Shown here: piece by piece, positions 7,032-10,331 of the stretch
Layout: every line of letters starts with the position of its first letter
Numbering within the stretch: position 1 is the first letter of the stretch
NCBI GenBank assembly: GCA_965370435.1
Contig: CBDUUP010000136.1
Coordinates: forward strand, 1 to 10,331
Direction of reading: 5' to 3'
DNA from: CBDUUP01 sp965370435
GTDB taxonomy: Bacteria; Chloroflexota; Anaerolineae; Anaerolineales; UBA11579
Length of the DNA: 10,331 nt
Position numbers and translations under genes: made by a program
The notes under the pieces: generated by a model
Database searches by the model: none
What the model saw: the letters and a program-made list of their open reading frames with translations, nothing else
Told to the model about the DNA's origin: nothing

Positions 7032-7504
7032 ACAGTTTCCTCTTCATCAGGATACACCCGCCAGCCCACCAGCCTCCCCTCTCCGGTGGGGTCATCCTCC
7101 TCCGGTATATCCATCAACCAACCTTCCGCCTCGGCCAGCAGCCTGCCTTCCGGGCCATAAAGTTGCGCCGCCACTTTTGAAATCTTGTGGCTGTATCTTC
7201 CGGCTTGGCCGGTCAGGCGCAGAGGCTGTCCGGTGGGCACGGGATGGTGAAAGTTCAGGTCCATTTCCACGGTATACATGAAATGCTCCGTGTCAGCGAT
7301 GAGAGCCGTGCGGGTCATCACCTCATCCAGCATGGCGGTGACCACGCCTTTGTGGGCGAAGCCCGGGAATCCCTGGTAGCGGTCGGGGATGGTGTACTTG
7401 GCTTCCAATTCCTCCGGCCCCAGGTTGTAAAAGGCCATCTTCAACCCAACCGGGTTCTCTAACCCGCAGATGAAACAATCCCGGCTGTTGGGCTGCTTAC
7501 TCAT
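7028..7504 (-). CDS. PaaI-type hotdog thioesterase, copy 1 (HKG variant)
   Basis: A 158-residue single hotdog-fold protein of the PaaI/4HBT thioesterase group, which cleave acyl-CoA esters as dimers or tetramers. It starts MSKQPNSRDCFICGLENP, with a Cys-x-x-Cys-Gly pair (residues 10-14) shared with its neighbour. The central helix motif is FAHKGVVTAMLDE (49-61). Most relatives, including the adjacent copy, have His-Gly-Gly here; this copy has Lys at residue 52 (codon AAA). That may alter activity or make it a regulatory or binding subunit. LYGPEGRLLAEAEG (115-128) is the conserved late strand. The start is supported by GGAG six bases upstream. It shares about 81 of 158 positions with the 7548-8024 protein by hand count, without gaps, so the pair is a tandem duplication. 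Its stop overlaps the FAD subunit start. The substrate is unknown. Confidence 0.9.
   Translation of the reverse strand: MSKQPNSRDCFICGLENPVGLKMAFYNLGPEELEAKYTIPDRYQGFPGFAHKGVVTAMLDEVMTRTALIADTEHFMYTVEMDLNFHHPVPTGQPLRLTGQAGRYSHKISKVAAQLYGPEGRLLAEAEGWLMDIPEEDDPTGEGRLVGWRVYPDEEETV
7038..7043 (-). promoter_or_regulatory. Ribosome binding site of the FAD subunit gene
   Basis: AGAGGA on the minus strand lies six bases before the ATG at 7031, inside the last codons of the thioesterase gene. With the ATGA overlap of stop and start, it supports coupled translation of the thioesterase and the hydroxylase FAD subunit. Confidence 0.65.
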
Positions 7505-7547
7505 CCACTGCTCCGCAACGAAGTCATGTACGGCCTTCTTCTAGAGT

Positions 7548-8024
7548 CTACGCCTCATCTTCCTCTTCCGGGTACACCTTCCAACCCAGCGCCTCCAGGT
7601 TGCCGTCTTCCAGAACCTCAGGGGGCAGCTTAATCAGCAGCCCCTCGGCCTCCACCAGCAGTTCCCCCTCCGGGCCGTACAACTCCGCCTTGGATTGAGC
7701 CACCCGATTGCGGTCTTTGATGATCTTCCCCACCATCCGCAAAGGCTTTCCGGTGGGCACCGGCTTGCGGTAGCGAGCCGTCATCCGTCCGGTGTACATG
7801 AAGCGGTTGGGATCATCGATCATGAACACCCGGCCCAACACCTCGTCGAGCATGGAAGCCAGGATGCCGCCATGCACTACGCCCGGATACCCCTGGAATC
7901 GGTCCGGCACCGTATACTTGACCTCCACTTCATCCGGTCCAGTCGCATAGAAGTGTAATTTCAAGCCAAATGGATTTTCAAGCCCGCAAACGAAGCAATC
8001 TTTTGAATTAGGCAATTTTGTCAT
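7548..8024 (-). CDS. PaaI-type hotdog thioesterase, copy 2 (canonical HGG)
   Basis: A 158-residue hotdog-fold thioesterase and paralogue of the next gene downstream. It has the same CFVCGLENPFGLK N-terminus with a Cys-x-x-Cys-Gly pair (10-14), and the canonical active-site helix VVHGGILASMLDE (49-61) with Asp60/Glu61. The conserved strand LYGPEGELLVEAEG spans 115-128, and the C-terminus is acidic. Proteins of this type hydrolyse acyl- or aryl-CoA thioesters in the cytosol, for example to rescue CoA in aromatic degradation. The ribosome binding site is poor: AGGA lies about 12 bases upstream and falls in a 9-bp periodic tract that fills the gap to the LLM gene. The next thioesterase follows after 43 bp. 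Keeping the HGG motif where the neighbour lost it suggests this copy retains the ordinary catalytic role, but that is inference. Confidence 0.92.
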   Translation of the reverse strand: MTKLPNSKDCFVCGLENPFGLKLHFYATGPDEVEVKYTVPDRFQGYPGVVHGGILASMLDEVLGRVFMIDDPNRFMYTGRMTARYRKPVPTGKPLRMVGKIIKDRNRVAQSKAELYGPEGELLVEAEGLLIKLPPEVLEDGNLEALGWKVYPEEEDEA

Positions 8025-8038
8025 GGGATATTAGAGTC

Positions 8039-8074
8039 CTAGTTGTCTAAGTGGTTTTAGTGGTCGGAGTGGTC
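8039..8074. repeat. Short 9-bp periodic tract
   Basis: Four consecutive 9-base units on the plus strand read CTAGTTGTC, TAAGTGGTT, TTAGTGGTC, GGAGTGGTC; AGTGGT recurs exactly every nine bases in the last three. A weaker fifth unit may precede it (8030-8038). The tract takes up most of the 53-bp gap between the LLM oxidoreductase stop and the thioesterase start. No open frame or hairpin explains it. Confidence 0.55.
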
Positions 8075-8077
8075 TGA

Positions 8078-9073
8078 CTAAACCGCAAATGTGTCGACTA
8101 ACAATTTCACATCCCCACCTACGGGATAAAGGATGGGGCAAGTCGCGCCGTGGTTGATGTATTCTTGCACTTTGACTTTTGCCTCATCCGGCGTGCCGGA
8201 GGCCGTTATGCGATAAATTAAATCTTCGGGCACCAGATGCTTGGCCTGCTGAATTTGCTCGTGGGTGGCTGGCCAGCCCAAGATAGCCTGGATATCATCC
8301 ACCACCTCCTGCGAGACCCCCGAGGCCTTGGCGATGTGGGGTTGCTGGGCCAGGTATTGAGTCAGCAGCTCGCGGGTGGTGTCAATCGCTCGGTCGTGGT
8401 CGTCGTCCACCGAACACACGATCAACTGAGGGCGGTCCACGTCGTCCAGCGTGCGCCCGGCCTTCTTGGCCCCCTTCTCAAGCAATTCCAACGCTCTATC
8501 GTTGTACTCCGGCGGCACGCAATAATTGAGCACCACCCCGTCAGCGATCTCCCCGGTCAGTTCCATCATCTTAGGCCCGGTCGCCCCGATCATAATGGGC
8601 ACCTCCCGCGGCTCACGTCGTCCATGCACCACGTCCAGCTCGATGCCCTCCACCTGCACGAACTCGCCCTGGAAAGTCACCCGCTCCATGTTCAACAACC
8701 GGCGCAGTATCGTCACCGTCTCCCGCATGGCGGTGAGCGGCTTGCGCCGGCTGATGCCGACGTTGGCGGCCAGCGGATCCCACCAGGCCCCAATGCCGCA
8801 GATGATCCGCCCCGGCGCCAGGTCATCCAGGGTCAGATAAGTCGCCGCCATCAAGCCGATATTGCGGGTCCAGTTGTTGGTTACCCCAGAGCCGACCTGG
8901 ATCCGCTCCGTGACCGCCGCATAAGCCGCCATAGGCACAATCGCGTCCCGCACCAGCCTCGACTCCGCCTGCCACACCGCCTCAAAGCCCTTCTCCTCCG
9001 CATAACGGACGTAATCCAGCCCCTCCCGCAGGTCGTGGGCATCCTGCAAATATAAAGCCACTCGGTCAATCAT
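8078..9073 (-). CDS. LLM-class flavin-dependent oxidoreductase (luciferase-like, F420 or FMN)
   Basis: A 331-residue TIM-barrel protein of the bacterial luciferase-like superfamily. It begins directly with the first barrel strand (RVALYLQDAHD), has RIQVGSGVTNNWTRN (57-71) in the second strand-loop, and the hallmark APGRIICGIGAWW (86-98). The PIMIGATGPKMMELTGEIAD segment (159-178) and DGVVLN after it are typical of the methylene-tetrahydromethanopterin reductase-like F420 group. Such enzymes use F420H2 or FMNH2 to reduce or oxygenate diverse substrates; which cofactor applies here cannot be decided by eye. GGAGGT five bases before the ATG (9079-9084) is the best ribosome binding site in the window. 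The gene is the first member of the co-directional run leading to the thioesterases and the molybdenum hydroxylase, suggesting a shared pathway. It starts 42 bp after the stop of the WD40 gene. Confidence 0.93.
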   Translation of the reverse strand: MIDRVALYLQDAHDLREGLDYVRYAEEKGFEAVWQAESRLVRDAIVPMAAYAAVTERIQVGSGVTNNWTRNIGLMAATYLTLDDLAPGRIICGIGAWWDPLAANVGISRRKPLTAMRETVTILRRLLNMERVTFQGEFVQVEGIELDVVHGRREPREVPIMIGATGPKMMELTGEIADGVVLNYCVPPEYNDRALELLEKGAKKAGRTLDDVDRPQLIVCSVDDDHDRAIDTTRELLTQYLAQQPHIAKASGVSQEVVDDIQAILGWPATHEQIQQAKHLVPEDLIYRITASGTPDEAKVKVQEYINHGATCPILYPVGGDVKLLVDTFAV

Positions 9074-9078
9074 CGCAC

Positions 9079-9084
9079 ACCTCC
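9079..9084 (-). promoter_or_regulatory. Strong ribosome binding site of the LLM oxidoreductase gene
   Basis: GGAGGT on the minus strand, five bases before the ATG at 9073. It fixes the start codon. No convincing -35/-10 pair could be placed in the 42-bp gap upstream, so it is unclear whether a new transcript starts here. Confidence 0.7.
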
Positions 9085-9115
9085 AGTTTGGTGGGGTAAT
9101 GATAACCGATTCTGT

Positions 9116-10330
9116 CTATTTTGTTGATTCTAATGTGGGGATTCCCCAGATCTGAATATCCTGATAAACACTCACCATAAGCACATCGTTTTGGGGTGAG
9201 ATTGAGATGGTGTCCATTAAGTTTTCTATAAATACGATACTGCCGTCAGCGCTTGTGGAATGCACACCAGTAAGGTTAATTTTCTGGGTGTCGAACACAG
9301 CCAGTTTCTTACCATCAGACACCCGCCATACCCAGACCTCGGATCCCATACCTATGGCAGCCAGCGAGCCATCCAATGATAAATCTATCGGCATCATCCA
9401 AGTATCTGCGTTGTACGGGAGCGCGGCCGCCTGAATGACCTCCTCGTTTCGCCACAACCAGATAGTATTATCATCCAGAATCACAATGCCGACCGGCTCG
9501 TTATCCGGCGTGAGAGAAACCTCCCCAAGATGGATATCTTCTCCCAATAAAACGGTCAAATCCCAGGTATCAACCACTGATACGTTGGATAAATCCCAAC
9601 GGGTGAGAACACCCTCCCACGACCAGGCGATCACCTCGGTCCCATCCGGCGAGAAGGTAGCCCCTCGAATCGTCTCCTCGTGTCCAATTAAAGTGGATAG
9701 CTTGCTCCCATCTGCAGCGTCCCAAACAATTAATTCATTATCCATTGCCGTCGCCATCACCGACCCATCCGGCGAAATTTCGGGAAAGCGTCCATCAAGG
9801 CGATAAAGAAATTGTCCTTGCGTAAGAGAATATACTTCCACACCACCTCTACCGTAATCGTATTCAATAGCTAGAAGGTTACTATTAGGATGAGATACGA
9901 GGTCTCCATAACCGCTCCTGCCCAGAAGAATAACCTGATTCACCGGAATCCCATCCTGGGTTTGCCAGAACCAAACCGAACTATCAGATCCAAATCCCCT
10001 CTCGTATGCGCCGAACAACGCGCCATCTGTGGAATACGCCACGTAACGGTGAAAACCAAACGGCCCTGCTCTTAGATATCCCAGGCACCCACTGCGCTGG
10101 AAGGCAACGTCAATCCATCCACACGATCTGATTTGGGAAAAGAAACTAAAAGCCAGTATCCCCGCAATAAGGATACCAACCGTCGCCCACGTCGCTTTGA
10201 GCAAGCGTTTCATACAAGTGGATTGTTCAGCAATCATTTCTGATGACGAGAGGCCCTCTACCCCAATTTGATTGTACATCAAGGTCATCAGCGTGCCGGA
10301 GATGACCGTAGGGATAAAGCCAACAATCAA
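9116..10330 (-). CDS. Membrane-anchored WD40 repeat protein, 5' end uncertain or outside window
   Basis: Up to 404 residues are visible. A transmembrane helix lies at about 43-66 (TWATVGILIAGILAFSF), followed by a probable extracytoplasmic beta-propeller. Blade-like units recur: FPEISPDGSVMATAMDNE with IVWDAADG (182-208), a textbook WD40 unit from LIGHEETIRGATFSPDGTEV to LTRWDL (214-247), then IVILDDNTIWLWRN (282-295), SLDGSLAAIGMGSEVWVWRVSDG (318-340, described by motif), and a final VLMVSVYQDIQIW (383-395). Propellers of this kind act as binding scaffolds; the partner is unknown. The 5' end is unclear. The first in-window start codon is TTG at 10328-10330, at the very edge, and the frame stays open there. 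ATG at 10213, just before the membrane helix, is an alternative but has no Shine-Dalgarno. GC content is lower than in the catabolic genes downstream, and a functional link to them is doubtful. Confidence 0.85.
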   Translation of the reverse strand: MIVGFIPTVISGTLMTLMYNQIGVEGLSSSEMIAEQSTCMKRLLKATWATVGILIAGILAFSFFSQIRSCGWIDVAFQRSGCLGYLRAGPFGFHRYVAYSTDGALFGAYERGFGSDSSVWFWQTQDGIPVNQVILLGRSGYGDLVSHPNSNLLAIEYDYGRGGVEVYSLTQGQFLYRLDGRFPEISPDGSVMATAMDNELIVWDAADGSKLSTLIGHEETIRGATFSPDGTEVIAWSWEGVLTRWDLSNVSVVDTWDLTVLLGEDIHLGEVSLTPDNEPVGIVILDDNTIWLWRNEEVIQAAALPYNADTWMMPIDLSLDGSLAAIGMGSEVWVWRVSDGKKLAVFDTQKINLTGVHSTSADGSIVFIENLMDTISISPQNDVLMVSVYQDIQIWGIPTLESTK

Positions 10331-10331
10331 C

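Noticed and set aside
8237..9055. Plus-strand open frame of 272 codons opposite the LLM oxidoreductase
   Set aside because: Shadow of the LLM gene, low-complexity His/Arg/Pro composition, no domain motif.

Overview
The window reads as a moderately GC-rich bacterial chromosome segment in which every supported gene lies on the minus strand. The best guess at the host is a Chloroflexota-type environmental bacterium (Anaerolineae, Dehalococcoidia or a related lineage). This is inferred from the mix of a molybdenum hydroxylase, an F420/FMN luciferase-like oxidoreductase, WD40 proteins and dispersed GC-rich palindromes; there is no rRNA or other marker gene to prove it.

In transcription order (right to left): a membrane-anchored WD40 repeat protein whose 5' end may lie outside the window (9116-10330); a luciferase-like (LLM) flavin oxidoreductase (8078-9073); two tandem paralogous PaaI-type hotdog thioesterases (7548-8024 and 7028-7504); the FAD subunit of a molybdenum hydroxylase (6273-7031), which shares an ATGA overlap with the second thioesterase; a polytopic membrane protein resembling GT-C/GT39 glycosyltransferases (4679-6139); a possible 53-codon gene (4493-4654); a 996-residue fused 2Fe-2S/molybdopterin subunit of the same hydroxylase (1480-4470); a small YdcZ-type DMT transporter (1014-1469); and a metallo-beta-lactamase-fold hydrolase (27-995). 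Spacings are short (overlaps to about 50 bp) except around the membrane protein, so most of 27-9073 could be one catabolic operon.

Functionally, the LLM oxidoreductase, the CoA-thioester hydrolases, the three-domain hydroxylase split over two genes, the metallo-hydrolase and the transporter could form a pathway oxidising an unidentified, possibly heterocyclic, aldehyde or acyl-CoA substrate. The substrate cannot be read from the sequence. Active-site motifs argue against CO dehydrogenase, and one position differs from classical xanthine oxidase.

The most unusual structural feature is that the FAD and FeS/Mo subunit genes are separated by about 1.8 kb carrying an unrelated membrane protein of visibly lower GC content. 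That segment is bordered on one side by an imperfect inverted repeat of the GCAGAG type (6167-6252) and on the other by a near-perfect GC-rich palindrome (4491-4528). A third repeat, a 9-bp periodic tract (8039-8074), sits between the LLM and thioesterase genes. No stretch longer than 300 bases lacks a gene. No tRNA, rRNA, CRISPR array, transposase or convincing intrinsic terminator was seen. No wholly new system is evident; the window looks like a catabolic cluster with some odd architecture.
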